A DNA stretch of 64,000 nucleotides from Owenia fusiformis. Its lineage: Eukaryota; Annelida; Polychaeta; Sabellida; Oweniidae. Below the pieces are notes generated by a model, which saw nothing but the letters and a program-made list of their open reading frames with translations, did not search any database and had not been told where the DNA came from. The position numbers and the translations under genes are program-made. Numbering within the stretch: position 1 is the stretch's first letter; every line of letters starts with the position of its first letter. Shown here one piece after another: positions 24,012 through 35,445 of this stretch. The DNA is taken from NCBI GenBank assembly GCA_903813345.2, contig CAIIXF020000011.1, positions 9,770,842 through 9,834,841 on the forward strand, given 5' to 3'.

Positions 24012-24180
24012 CAGCCATTTTTGGCTCACACAGTGAGCCTATGGGATCAACCAGGCGTCCGTCCATTCGTTGGTCCATCCGTCCGTCCGTCCATCCGTCA
24101 ACATTGACCATACAAATTAAAACTACTATTCGGATTGAGTCATATCCACATTCATTTTATGCATATCCATAATGCCTATT
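24012..24180 (+). repeat. GCTCAC/TCCG-family element, left end, inserted in another repeat
   Basis: TTTTTGGCTCACACAGTGAG followed by CCTATGGGAT, GGCGTCCGTCC and a run of TCCG. It matches the left 180 bp of 31334-32305. The right end is not recognisable here. Confidence 0.7.
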
Positions 24181-26419
24181 TGACCTACTAGACTCGCTAG
24201 AATGCTGATTTAAGCTGATAAATCACAAAAGCTATACAAACTTTAATCAATTTTATTTCGTCCCGCGTAAAAATATGACTTTGAATTCCCGGGAATTTTT
24301 TTTCAAGGGACACAGTTTTTTGAGGGGGGATGCAGTTTTTGAAAATTAGTACGTCCCAGATACGCAATCTAGGACAAACCTCCTGAAAACATTTATATTA
24401 TGTATTGATATCAGTAGAAAAAAGAACAAAAATGAAGAAAATGTATTCAGTGGACAAATAAGAAATTTCACATCCTAGGTACCCCCTACAATCACCACCC
24501 CAAATTTGAATATGAACTTGTAAATTTTTTTTTTCTAATATGGAAAATTTTGATCAGGTAAACAAGTTATATAATGGTAGTTTGCTGACTCAAATGTGAC
24601 TTAAAACTACTTTACTTACTATTTGAGCTCAATAACTGACCATTCTAACCCCAAATATTCGAAAACGGCCTATCAAATAGACTAAATTTCATTAAACAAT
24701 GTATATATTTCTAGATAAGTTCACCAGAAAAGCATGACAAAATTCAAATAGGTTCATGTACTGTATACATAGTTTTTCTACTGATATCAATAAACAAGAT
24801 AAGCCTAATCTAAAAACTATTGCAATTTTTAGGTGTTTGGCCCCTTTTAGAGCCTAACTGCTTGAGGATTAATTAGACTTCTGCACTGATTACATTGAGA
24901 ATATTTCAGTAGCAAGTACATTTCGTCCCTTCACTATGGTTCTAACTACCAATATGGGTCAAATGCATGTGAAAGTGGATTCCCCCTAAATTCACCATGC
25001 TCTTTTCAGAAATTGAGGTTATAAAGCTGTATCTCAATTAGAATTAGGAGATTTCGAATGCAATATAGTTCTATGTCCTTCATTTGAATAATATGATTAC
25101 TGCTATTTGGTTCTATCTCTTATTAAGATGATTTAGCATTCAACGTCATGATTCAAATTGGAGATAAAACTTTTTTACATTTAATGACATAGTATATACA
25201 GTTTGACACAGACAAAATGACACCACCCACATAATGTTGCATAACTTTTTTATCTGGATGAAATCTGACTTGTCCTTCATAGTAAAACCTTACTCCATGG
25301 AGCAGCCCCACAGGAAGTTTTAGATTGCTAGCTGACTAAGATGCACCTTTATGAGCATTACAAGATGTGTCATCTATTCCTTTGCAGGAGCGCCTGGATA
25401 CACAAAATGCCACCCTCCTTTTGTAGCAGAATTTTGTAAAAATGTTATAATGCCTTATCACATTTGCTCTGGATATATAAAAGGGTCACTCTTCGCAATA
25501 GTGTGGCTTGCTTCTTTAAAAATAGCTTTATCCAATTGATGATTTGCGATCACCAAATGGATTCTATCTTGTTGTGATGTCACAATTAGGCCACCCAGCT
25601 CTAGATGTTTGATTTTGAGGGATTATCTTCTAGATTTCGTGCTTCATTGATTTATTTTTCATGAAAACGTTCGATTTGACTAGATCAACATCCATGCTAA
25701 GCACATACCAAGTCTAAGATCTTACTGACATGATTTAGATAGCGGTTAAGCGCCCCCCGATTCTGACAAATACGGGGGCCGCTTATAGGCATCGATATTT
25801 AATATGAATTTCACCAAAACTTCGCACATATATAGAAATAATCATGATCTAGTCAAATCGGCATATCTGGGAAATATCCGACCCATGGTTTTCATAAAAG
25901 AAACGACAATATTTTTTGCTCAAAACTGCCAAGTGTCCGCCATTTCGTGATTCCATCATGTCTAATATCATTTCTATATGACGTCACACCAATAAGACGA
26001 AATACATGACAACAGTATCCATAAACAAAATTCCTGAATTCTGATCGCAAGGGTCAATTGAAAAGCCCTGTATTCCAGGGTAAGAAAAGATTCTATCTCC
26101 ATCAATTAAACTCATTGTTGCATTACAGACGCAAAAGGTTCCATCTCCAAAAGCATTTTTTTTAAACAGGTAGCCTTAAACATTGACATTTCTTGCCAAA
26201 CTGATCAGGAATGATTCATCTTGGCTATATAATGCATGAGCATTCTTGTCAAAATTCTACTTCACTGTATCACAAAGGTAGAGGAACCTAAATGTTTGTT
26301 CTCCGTTTTCTCAAATATGGTACATGAGGACATAGAACCTTTTAATAGTAGAGGGACGATTTGTAAAACAAGGCTTACAGTAATCATGCAGTTACAAAAA
26401 ATGAACTACTGTAACATGT
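24181..26419. other. no gene recognised
   Basis: AT-rich sequence with scattered short open frames and no domain or repeat I can name. The pair CTAGTCAAATCG (about 25848) and CGATTTGACTAG (about 25673) hints at a weak inverted repeat around 25620-25880. Confidence 0.35.
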
Positions 26420-27250
26420 GAATGGCTATTATGACGTAGCGGGTAGATATATAATATATCTTCCCCCTGATGAAAATATGAGTTTTTACAAATCCGCTTT
26501 ATGCACCTCAAACACGTCCAATATGGGATAAATAGAGATTATCCTATATGAGGACCTATGGCCCTCGGGCAGATATATTATATTGGCCTCGGGATAATCC
26601 CAATATCCTGAACCGACTATAGGATGATCTGTTTATCCCATACCAATCATGGTAATTTGGTTCATATTGTTCAATTGGTCACAGTTTAGAAACTTTGTGG
26701 AATTATTTTGGGAATATTCATGTCCAGTTTTGCGGATTCAGGACTGAAGTTAAATTTTTGTAGATTTATGTCATTAGGACACGTGTTTACTAAGATATTT
26801 TCTGTATTTCTTTTGGAATAATGTAGAATTAATGACATGTTGACAGGAAAAGGGGCCCCTGGAGTTTAATTTCTGAAGTGTATCAGACAAAAATTTCTAT
26901 CTGAAATTTGACGGATTCAGAAAATCCGCCAATCCGTCAAATTAAAACTGGAGCCAAATAAAGTGTATCTACAGTATTCATCCACATTTATTTTCTCGAA
27001 TCTTTGATTATTAAATAGGGCATACTGCTCCTTCCCTTCTTTAAAGCATCAAAAAGATAGCGATTGTCTGCATTTTTCTCCATTGTCATTTACAGTTATT
27101 ACGCGAACATTACAAAAAATGAACCAATATGCCAACGGTGATTGTGGCGTAGTGGGCAGATATACTTTATCTGCCCACTCGGAGTGGAACTTAAAGCTTT
27201 ATCTGCACGCTGATGAACATTTAAGTTTTTACAAACCGGCTTTATGGATT
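26420..27250 (+). repeat. two diverged copies of the GGCAGATATA / GGATAATCCC hairpin family
   Basis: 26420-26645 repeats the landmarks of 20461-20200 in rearranged order: GACGTAGCGGGTAGATATA, then GATTATCCTATATGAGG, then TATTGGCCTCGGGATAATCC. A second piece at 27110-27250 carries GTAGTGGGCAGATATACTTT and TACAAACCGGCTTTATGG. Between them is unrelated AT-rich sequence. Confidence 0.65.
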
Positions 27251-27817
27251 TTTCCTCCAACTCCTAATTTTACCTGATTTAGTCATCTAGCTACAAGCCT
27301 TTGTATACTCTCCCTGCACCCCATACTACACATCTCCCCACAAGATGTGATGAGTCTTGAAGCAAGAATACATGTACAGTAAATGTTTTGGTAAAAATAT
27401 CTAAATATTTCACCCTTTTGGCAAGGTACAAACAGAGCCTTGAAAAGGGTGCAGCACCTGGTTGTTCTATACACCAGGATTTCACTGTGAGCTGCGTGAT
27501 TTTCCAACATTTTGATATAAATAGGTACATCAACTATTGGCATATTACTTGTTACTTATTGCTCTTACTTTAATTAGGTTCTAAAGAAGGCCAACATTAT
27601 TCCTATGAGGAGCCTATTAAACTTATTGAAGCAGGCATTAGTAAGTGAGCACCTGCATGTAAAACAGTGGTAATTCTAAAGTAAAGTGTGCAAATTAATT
27701 AACAGATCCATCTTGGAGAAATAATAGGTACTGGTTCCCATAAAGATACTGGATATAAAACTATACTTTGTTCTGATAATATATACTACAGTTTTATCAT
27801 GAGATGGTTCACAATGC
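27251..27817. other. no gene recognised
   Basis: Overlapping 60-86-codon frames on both strands at 27283-27573 have no similarity I recognise. No repeat structure is evident. Confidence 0.3.
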
Positions 27818-28692
27818 TAGTAGAGGGATTTCGAACAGTGTGAAAGTACAACTTATAACGTATACTTATACTTATAAGTAAATGTACAAGGTGTTTCATA
27901 ATGTGGGCTTTTCGTCAGGAAAGATCTTCTCGGACTGTAATAAATAAAGGTCAAAGGGATGCCATTTGTACTTTCTTGAATTGTAGCATGTTTAGTTGAT
28001 CCAAATGTGTTTGTCTAGAATAAAATAGGCTCATATATAGTACATACAGGTATGTTATAGACCTATCTCTTCTCAAATTGACTTTTTGAAGATGCTCGTT
28101 ATGAAACACCCTCTATGTCATTTGTTGAGCTACTGAATGGGTCGTTTCCAGGAATTGCTAGAACCTACTGGTTTGATTGTTGTTTCAAATTGATGGTTAA
28201 AGTATTTAATTGGATACTGTTCCTACTCAGCCAATTAATTTTAAAAAATGCTTGCGGTCAATTGTTCCACACACATGTAGGTAAAGCTTTATACGGAGAT
28301 CCAACGGTATACGTTTATCATCTACATATATATACTGTTTGGAAGTTCATTGAACTTATACTGATCATAAAAACTTTGAAATAATCAACTTGTTCATGTT
28401 ATGACTCACTTTAAAGGATCATGACTCACTTTAAAGGATCGTGTTTATAATACACTACAACTACTAGGACACAGAAGCAAGCATTTAATTATAATGTTCA
28501 TAATCTACACATGCAGATGACAGTGCATTCACAGTCTTTAATTGATGGAGCTTTTCTATATCGGGAATAGTCATATTCCATTAAGTACAATTTAAAATTG
28601 ATTTTAGTAAATATAATAGTTCGACATGACCCTTTAAAGTATACATATACATATAAGTTGTACTTTCACTTATGTGCGAAATCTCTCTAGTA
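27818..28692. mobile_element. TIR element, ~60-bp arms, hosting a nested MITE
   Basis: CTAGTAGAGGGATTTCG, then TGAAAGTACAACTTATA (from 27818), is matched in inverse by TATAAGTTGTACTTTCACTT and CGAAATCTCTCTAG, ending near 28691. The arms enclose a 231-bp MITE at 27885-28115 and a 20-bp exact direct repeat, ATGACTCACTTTAAAGGATC, near 28401-28440. No coding capacity is seen. Confidence 0.7.
27885..28115. mobile_element. mariner-like MITE
   Basis: TA, then CAAGGTGTTTCATAATG, on the left; CGTTATGAAACACCCTC, then TA, on the right. The ends are inverse copies with TA on each outer side, as in Tc1/mariner elements. At 231 bp it has no transposase. Confidence 0.72.
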
Positions 28693-28789
28693 TGTCCCTA
28701 TCATTGAATATATGTCTGAAGTCTGTCATCATTGGAAGCATTTTCACTAAAAACCACATGCTTGACATTATGGGACAAAGTCTGTTGAA

Positions 28790-28892
28790 AGAACAGAATC
28801 TCAACAATGAATTTTTAAACCATTACTAAGGTACAGAATCTCAACAATGAATACTCAAACCATTACTAAGGTACAGAATCTCAACAATGAAT
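28790..28892 (+). repeat. 40-bp tandem repeat, 2.5 units
   Basis: GTACAGAATCTCAACAATGA followed by a variable stretch and AAACCATTACTAAG recurs with a period of about 40-41 bases. The third unit is cut by the foldback beginning at 28893. Confidence 0.8.
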
Positions 28893-29512
28893 GTTTGGCA
28901 ACCTTAGCTTCCCCATTGAACTACGTGTTAAATCCTCTTTAAGTTTGAATTTTTATTTCCTTAACCGGCGATTAAATAAGTTATAATATTGATGGAAACG
29001 TAATTTGACTTTATTTCCAATACCTCCACAATAAGTCGAAAATTGATGATAAATTTGATGAATTTTTAAAAATCGACATTCCCATGTTAACCAATGGGAA
29101 ATGGTAGGTTTGCCGCAAGTCGTATGACAGAATATCCATCCATCGGAGTCCTTGCAAAAAATACGAGTTAGGCAGGCAATTGAATTTGCTAACTCTCAAC
29201 AAAGTTATAGACAATTCAATTTTCTATATAAAAATATTTTTGGCTGAATCTTACTGAAAATGTATTCTGATTTGTCCCGAACCCTCCATTTCCCATTGGA
29301 TTACATGGGAATGACGATTTTCAAAAATTCATCAATTTTCGACCTATTGTAATTGAGGAAAAAAATTGAGAAAATTTGGAGGTATTGGAAATAAAGTCAA
29401 GTTACGTTTCCATCAATATCATAAGTTATTTAATCGCCGGTTAAGTAAATAAAAATTCAAATGTAAAGAGGATTTAACACGTAGTTCAATGGGGAAGCTA
29501 AGGTTGCCAAAC
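28893..29512. mobile_element. foldback MITE, ~210-bp arms
   Basis: GTTTGGCAACCTTAGCTTCC at 28893 and its inverse, ending GTTGCCAAAC at 29512, bound a 620-bp segment. Its two thirds fold on each other (CGTGTTAAATCCTCTTT against AAGAGGATTTAACACG, CCGGCGATTAAATAA against TTATTTAATCGCCGG). The similarity between arms is high, so the copy may be young. It lies directly in a 40-bp tandem array. Confidence 0.88.
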
Positions 29513-30019
29513 TTATGGAGGGGAGTGTACCAGAAGTATGATGCATATGCATGTATCATATGGATGCAATATGGTAACTAAGTTAGTAAAAATGCCATGA
29601 AAAAGCATTAAGAGTTATGAAGGGGTCATCTAAACCTATACATTGACTTGAAGTCAAAGTTTATGAAAGAGATTTGTCTGAAAATTTAAAGACTTCTGAC
29701 TTTTTGCAAACACTTTCAACATTGTTAAGCGAGTAAACTCGCCCATCGTCTATCAGGAATGTGACGTCAAAGCGCACGTCTAGGGTGGAGATACAATAGA
29801 AGTAATGCAATGAAAACAGCATTTCTATGAATAATTCAAACATGAAATTGTTGCCTGTAAATGGACCATTCTTCATAAGATGATGATGAGGATTTGTGCA
29901 TATGACATACCCTCCTGTAAAGAAAAAAGAGAGCATGGTCCTTTATTAGTCATAACATCTTCATAATTTTGATAATATGACGTATGGCACACATGGCGTA
30001 AATATTGTGAATAATGGTG
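29513..30019. other. no gene recognised
   Basis: A 91-codon minus-strand frame (29936-29661) is uncharacterised and unsupported. No clear repeat is seen. Confidence 0.3.
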
Positions 30020-30410
30020 GAAAGGAGCGTGAGTTTGGAATGAATTGGGGGTTTTTCATGCATTTCATATATGTTTTTCATCTTAAAAACAGGAATACAC
30101 TTTAAAACATTTATTTTATTGACTATAAGATTGCACCATATAATTTTTCAAACATCAGAGGGCTGGGAATCATTGTGCTCGACACTTTTGAATAACATAA
30201 ATGTTGTTTTAAATAGGTTTCATGTATGCCAATAATTTCTCAAATTGTGTAAACTGCACCAGTCTTTAATCTCTTGAATATTCTCTTGGAGGAATTTCCC
30301 ATGTTATCCAATGGTGTGGATCCAAGCAGATTTTGAGATAACAGGAAGGTTAATCTTTAATATACACCTTATTGAGTTGCGATATAAATGAAAGCAATCT
30401 TATAAAACAC
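30020..30410 (+). repeat. single arm of the 3.5-kb TIR family
   Basis: GGAAAGGAGCGTGAGTTTGG through AGGGCTGGGAATCATTG, ATAATTTCTCAAATTGTG and TATACACCTTATTGAGTTGC matches the arms at 18996-19330 and, in inverse and over a longer extent, 48940-49420. Confidence 0.75.
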
Positions 30411-30420
30411 GCCTAACCAT

Positions 30421-30655
30421 AGACAAAGTACAGTGACAAAATATACCGTAGTACACTTTCGATGTACGATGTCACTTTCTTGAACGAATACACAAAAAAA
30501 TCAAACATGAAATCCTTAATGCATTCCTCAGATTATTTTTTTTAAACCTACATCAAACCTATAACATTGTCTTTGCTTCAAAGCGGTTAAAAAGTGACAT
30601 CATACATCAAAAGTGTACTACGATATATTTTGTCACTGTACCTTGTCAATGGTGA
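30421..30655. repeat. inverted repeat with ~60-bp arms
   Basis: AGTACAGTGACAAAATATAC, then CGTAGTACACTTTCGATGTA, is matched in inverse by TACATCAAAAGTGTACTACG and ATATATTTTGTCACTGTACC. The arms are about 30431-30485 and 30590-30650, separated by about 105 bases. Confidence 0.85.
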
Positions 30656-30874
30656 TATAAACCAATATAAGATCGAGGTGGCTTATATTCAATAGATGTC
30701 TTCTGCAATCAAGGACAGGTGGCAGATTAAAATGTGCACACAATATTATTGTTTCAAACTATAAGATCTATACTATGACTATGAGATCTGAGATTAAAAT
30801 AAATGATAAAAGAAATACTATTTATCTCACTGAAAGAAGTTCAAGTGGGATTTAGAGAAGCTGGGCTTTGTATT

Positions 30875-31337
30875 AAAAACCTCCTACCTACCTACCCACC
30901 TATGTGGAACATGATACAGTCATTGAAGGGTTCAATTTTAAAGATTATTAAATCTCAAAATAGCTCAAATTGTTAATATTTCTATAATTCCGGCTTTATT
31001 TTATGACTAGACAGATGACAGATCCATAAATAAAGACATATTGATGCATTTTAATGTGTAATGACCCGAGGGCGCCCCAGAGGAATAAATAACTAACGAC
31101 CACGAGCATAGGTCCAACAAGCAAGATAAAGAAAATGAAAGAAGGTGTGCTAAATTCGATTCCCCGAGTGGGAATCAGACCAGCTGGGATGTAGTAGCAA
31201 CTTGCTATCAAGGGTCGTTACAAATGCATCTATAATTCACCATAAACTGAGATTTAATAAACTAAGATCTTTAAAATTGAACCCTTCAAAGACTGTATCA
31301 TGTCACGTGGGTAGATTGGTATGAGGAAGGAGGTTTT
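30875..31337. mobile_element. TIR element, ~70-bp arms
   Basis: AAAAACCTCCTACCTACC through GTTCAATTTTAAAGAT (30875-30945) is the inverse of ATCTTTAAAATTGAACCC through GGAGGTTTTT (31267-31337). The interior has a small hairpin, GATTCCC CGAGT GGGAATC (about 31159). A lone arm of this family lies at about 62010-62060 with the outer part near 62535-62575. Confidence 0.8.
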
Positions 31338-32305
31338 TGGCTCACACAGTGAGCCTATGGGATTGACCAGGCGTCCGTCCGTCCGTCCGTTGGTCCGTCC
31401 GTCCGTTGGTCCATCCGTCCGTCCGTCCGTTGGTCCATCCGTCCGTCAACATTGGCCGCACAAATTAAAACTGCTATTCGGATTGAGTCATATCCACATT
31501 CATTTTATGCATATCCATAATGCCTATTTGACCTATCATCGCCATTTCCCAAGTTCGCCCGGTTTCGGAGAAATTGCGGATTTTGACGTCAATAAGTCAA
31601 ATTTTCTGTAAATACTAGACACTTTGTTGAAGTAGAACTTTCAAATAACTTTTAGTAGTTGGTGTATATGCAACTTATGTCCTCTGAAGATTTCAAAGCT
31701 CTTGGAATTACGGTTTTTGGTGTTTACTCTATAAAATTTGAAAAAAAGTAGGACAAGATTCTTAAAGTTTGCCTTATACTTGATCATTTCCTGCAATAAA
31801 TTACATCATTAATAGATATAAGCATTCCCTACATATTTCTCAATATATGTCAGCATCAAATTTTTACCGTTTTTGAGATATTTGACGTCAAAAAAACAGT
31901 AAAAATAAGTTATTTTTCAACTTGCTTCAATTTGACCAAATTTTTTTTGGAAATCATCTACAAGTTGCCAGGAGTTCAAATCTGACATTAGTTTTAGGAT
32001 TTGACCTTTACTTGACCTTCAGTGACCTTCGAAAGGTCAAAAAAAGTTGATTTTTCAAATTGATTTTTGGATGTAAATTTTGGTCAGCTTAATCACAAAA
32101 GACCTTACTGAGCTCTGAATAAGTAAAATTTTCAAAGTCAAAGGTCATCAAACTAGGTGACACAACTATGCTATCTAAGTTTCTCAAAGTTCGAGACTAC
32201 AAATCCAAATCAATATTTTTGTTTGAAAGTCAGGATATAAATTCCTCTGAAGGTTCCAAACTGTGTGAGCATAGGACCGTGGGTCCTTCATTTTTTATAC
32301 AAAGC
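31334..32305 (+). repeat. GCTCAC/TCCG-family element, complete copy
   Basis: The left end is TTTTTGGCTCACACAGTGAG with CCTATGGGAT and about 90 bp of TCCG/TTGG tetramers. The right end is ACTGTGTGAGCATAGGACCG with TGGGTCCTTCATTTTTT. GGCTCACACAGT and ACTGTGTGAGC form short terminal inverted repeats. The interior contains a TGACCTT/AAGGTCA stretch (about 31990-32150). The proline/serine-rich frame across the TCCG run is an artefact. Confidence 0.75.
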
Positions 32306-32690
32306 TGAGAAGCTGTCTATTCATCCATTCATTCATCCGTCCGTTCATCTGTTTGAGTGTTTGGCCAATAACTCAAATACTGGTTGACAGATTTCATTCA
32401 AATTTTATAGGTTTATGCCTTATGGGAGTAGAACCTCTGCTCAAGAAGGAATTTTCAATATGGCTACTCAATTCAAAATGGCCACCATTTTCCGTAAAAA
32501 TATAATATTTGATTACTCAAATACTATTGACAGATTTGGTACAAAATTTATATGCTGAAACCTAGGGATTAGGGATCTTTGTCCAAAAAGAGATTTTCAA
32601 GATAGGCACTGAATTCTAAAATGGCCGCTATTTTCCATAAAAAACGTAATCTTTGATAACTCAAATACTTCCATGTTCCATGGTCGAGAA
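32306..32690 (+). repeat. TCCG / AAATGGCC-family fragment
   Basis: TCATCCGTCCGTTCATCTG, then ATAACTCAAATACTGGTTGA, AAAATGGCCACCATTTTCCG and AAATGGCCGC blocks. The units match those of 789-1796. It directly follows the preceding element. Confidence 0.65.
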
Positions 32691-32794
32691 CTTTAACCAT
32701 GATATCACAAAACATTTAGAAGCAAATGCGTGACATATACACAAATTTCGAAGCAAATGTATGACATACGGAATTCCTGTGAAATTTCCGCATA

Positions 32795-33115
32795 TTTCAG
32801 TTTACGGGTTTCACTGGACAAATTACCAGAAAAGCAGGTTTCACTGTATATTTTACCAGAAAAGCAATGGATTCCTGATTGCATTTTGTAAAAAGCATGG
32901 AATCCTGATTGCATTTTGTAGAATGCATGGAATCCTGATTGCATTTTGTAAAAAGCATGGAATCCTGATTGCATTTTGAAAAAAACGTGAGTTGATTGCA
33001 ATCAGGATTCCATGCTTTCTACAAAATGCAATCAGGATTCCATGCTTTTTCTGGTAAAATATACAGTGAAACCTGGTTTTCTGGTAATTTGTCCAGTGAA
33101 ACCTGTATACTGAAA
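32795..33115. repeat. long foldback with a 30-bp tandem core
   Basis: TTTCAGTTTACGGGTTTCAC at 32795 is matched by the inverse ending at 33115, with internal matches GGACAAATTACCAGAAAA and CACTGTATATTTTACCAG. The left arm contains four tandem 30-bp units (GCATGGAATCCTGATTGC plus ATTTTGTAAAAA) starting near 32866, 32896, 32926 and 32956. The right arm holds two inverse units. The centre is near 32992. Open frames on both strands are repeats of the unit. Confidence 0.9.
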
Positions 33116-33665
33116 CTTAATTGTACTAATGTTCCCAATTCTATAGGATTTTTAGAAAATAGACAATATCAGATAGTTAGTTTTTTTGTTTTCTTTGTAT
33201 TGACTTAGTATTGACTGAAATATTATTATAGATAAGTTAATCTTTTAAAATAATAGGATGCCTGATTTGAAAATATCATCAAAGAAAAATGTATTTGGTG
33301 AAAAGTTTAAAGCTTTATGTAATAAAGGATGTTATTTTAGGGAGCAGACATTGCAATCACCCATGTGATTTCCTTCTAACTCTTCTCATTGATGGTTCCT
33401 CATGTTAACAAGCATGATGATGCTGTCTGTAATAATTCTGTAACAAAACACATGATTCCAAATATTAGAGCATTAGTAGCAAAGTTCTTAATGTATAATT
33501 GGATTATAAAGCTGATATGTTTTGTAGACATTGGAATTTATTACCAGATTAACATAATTGAGTATATATGTATTTTATCCATCTAAGCTCTAATACTTGT
33601 GTTAATTGAAAGACATTCTTTATCTTTTTGATCGGTAAATTAATTATTCAGAATTCTTAATTCTT

Positions 33666-33941
33666 TTAACCTCTTGAATCCCAGGCTCTAAAATCCGTTG
33701 AAACCAGAGAATTTTTTCATTTTTGCCACCTTTACAAGTTAAGATGCTCAACTTAGTAAAATTAGATAGCAGAGATCATTTCTAAACGTTTTAAAACAAT
33801 TTTTGTGTAAATTGGATGAAAATTGTTCAAATAAGAGCAATTTTTGTGAACATTTTGTGATGGATTTTTTCGTCCCTCTGGGTTTCAAGGTCATTTCTGA
33901 GGTGACGAAAATCTTGTCATTCTGGGCAGTCAAGAGGTTAA
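33666..33941. mobile_element. TTAA-flanked MITE, copy 1 (piggyBac-like ends)
   Basis: TTAA, then CCTCTTGA, on the left; TCAAGAGG, then TTAA, on the right. Each end is an exact inverse 8-mer inside a TTAA tetranucleotide, as expected for piggyBac-style insertion. The 276-bp interior matches copy 2 (AACTTAGTAAAATTAGAT, AATTTTTGTGTAAATTGGAT, CTGGGTTTCAAGGTCATTTC). Confidence 0.75.
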
Positions 33942-34286
33942 TATTGCAAAATCATAATTTAGTAATAACCTATTATTTTCATGTGAAACCAAAGTTATTA
34001 TTCCAAGGTAGAATCAGTCTATTAAGGGGATGACAAAATTCAATAAATTCAGTTATCAATTGAAGTTACTTACTTAAACAATGAAAAATGTGATGAATTC
34101 ATTAAAAAAAAGATGAATATATGGGTGATTTTTAGAAATTTGACATGATGAGGAATGTTAGGAATTCATTCTAAAATTGAAATAACTTTTTTCAACTCCA
34201 TGAAACCTGATTCTATGAATATCTAAAACTAGTAAAGTTTAAGCAACTTTTAGTTTTTTTATATAATTTAAGATAGTTTAAAACAG

Positions 34287-34586
34287 TTAACTTCTTGAAT
34301 CCCAGGCTCTAAAATTGGTTGAATCCAGAGAATTTTCTAAATTTTGCCTCCTTTTGGCATTTTACTACAAACCTATATAACTTTAGATGCTCAACTTAGT
34401 AAAATTAGATGGCAGAGATCATTTTTACACGTTTTAAAACAATTTTTGTGTAAATTGGATTAAAATTGTTCAAATAAGATCAATTTTTGTGAAAAATTTT
34501 GTGACGGATTTTCTCGTCCTTCTGGGTTTCAAGGTCATTTCTGAGGTGACGAGAAATCTCGTCATTCTCGGTAGTCAAGAGGTTAA
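34287..34586. mobile_element. TTAA-flanked MITE, copy 2
   Basis: Starts TTAACTTCTTGAATCCCAGG and ends GTCAAGAGGTTAA. It is 300 bp in the same orientation as copy 1, from which it lies about 345 bp away. It has some 20 extra bases near the left end (CTCCTTTTGGCATTTTAC) absent from copy 1. Confidence 0.75.
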
Positions 34587-34635
34587 TGGATTGATATTAT
34601 AGAGTAGATCAATGATCAAGATATATCAGACAAAA

Positions 34636-34925
34636 AGTCATGGAAAACCAGTATTTCATGTTAAATACCATGGAAAATTCCATGTTCCTTCCCCATGAAA
34701 AACTGGTAATTACCATGGAAAATTTCATGGTTTTCCATGGTTATTTCCATGGAATACCAGTATTTACCATGGAACACTGGTAATTTCCATGGAAAGCATG
34801 GGTTTTATCTTTGGGTATATGCTGATATGTTCTCTCGAGAAAAAATTCTCATTGCCACTAATTAGCAAAAAATATGTTTTGTTTGGTGGGATTTGCTACT
34901 ACATGTATGTGGAGTTTTTCGAGTT
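34636..34925. repeat. CCATGG-rich palindromic minisatellite, copy 1
   Basis: Repeated ACCATGGAAAATT, TTCCATGGTT and GGAATACCAGTATT words in both orientations fill 34636-34800, so the stretch can fold in many ways. It is followed by a TCCG-family right end, TTTGGTGGGATTTGCTACTA. A sister copy lies at 45612-45820. Each copy sits shortly upstream of a TULP4 exon. Confidence 0.8.
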
Positions 34926-35001
34926 TACAAAAGGTTAAAGTTCACTTTGCTGGAATCTAACAATAATATTTTAAGTACATCATGTTAATATGTATTTCTA
35001 G

Positions 35002-35144
35002 GACTAAAGATGGAGTGGAGCAATGATGGGGAGGTGCTGTGTGTTGGGGGCTTTGTACGTCAGCCCAACTTAGAATGTAAGAACAGGGTGGATTTCTACA
35101 CACGTGAGGGCTCTCTCAGGTTCTCTATTGATATCCATACTCAG
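35002..35144 (+). CDS. TULP4: tubby-like protein 4, exon a (last WD40 region)
   Basis: First recognisable exon of the gene in the window. The acceptor is TATTTCTAG, followed by GA CTA AAG, so the upstream intron is phase 1. The donor is CAG then GTAAAG. It encodes LKMEWSNDGEVLCVGGFVR, a linker and FYTREGSLRFSIDIHTQ, matching the WD40 repeat just before the SOCS box in vertebrate TULP4, where the same two-strand pattern occurs. TULP4 is the long tubby family member with N-terminal WD40 repeats, a SOCS box and a tubby domain interrupted by a long insertion. Its SOCS box is thought to recruit elongin/cullin ubiquitin ligases. The 5' WD40 exons were not found upstream in this window. Confidence 0.9.
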
Positions 35145-35445
35145 GTAAAGATTGGCCTAATCTCTGTGTAAAAGATGTTTGTGTGTGTCCCTTATTCAGA
35201 TAGGCTGGTGAAAACAGTCTTGTGGGCTTGTGGATTTGGCTGATAATGTTGATTTATAACTCAAATTTTTCTTAAACATTCTTCATTGATGAAATTGTCA
35301 TATACATTGTACCACTTACTGCTAATGAAATTAACTTCGTTTTTCCAAAATTGTTGACATTTGTTCTATATTTCCATAACATTGAGATAGATAACAATGT
35401 TTAAGTGCATCTGAAAAATTGTTGTAAATTCTTGAATTGTTTCAG

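Noticed and set aside
28790-28892. CRISPR-like spacing in the 40-bp direct repeats
   Set aside because: The repeats are contiguous tandem units with no unique spacers, in an animal genome.
31150-31185. tRNA-like T arm, GATTCCC CGAGT GGGAATC
   Set aside because: No acceptor stem, D arm or anticodon arm can be fitted around it. It is probably a chance hairpin or a decayed SINE.
32705-33208. FHAFYKMQSG-type repeat proteins on both strands
   Set aside because: They are translations of a 30-bp tandem unit in a foldback, readable on both strands.
33389-33586. Possible upstream TULP4 WD40 exon (KHDDAVCN)
   Set aside because: A faint resemblance to the segment before exon a, but there is no donor in the required phase and the downstream translation is unlike TULP4.
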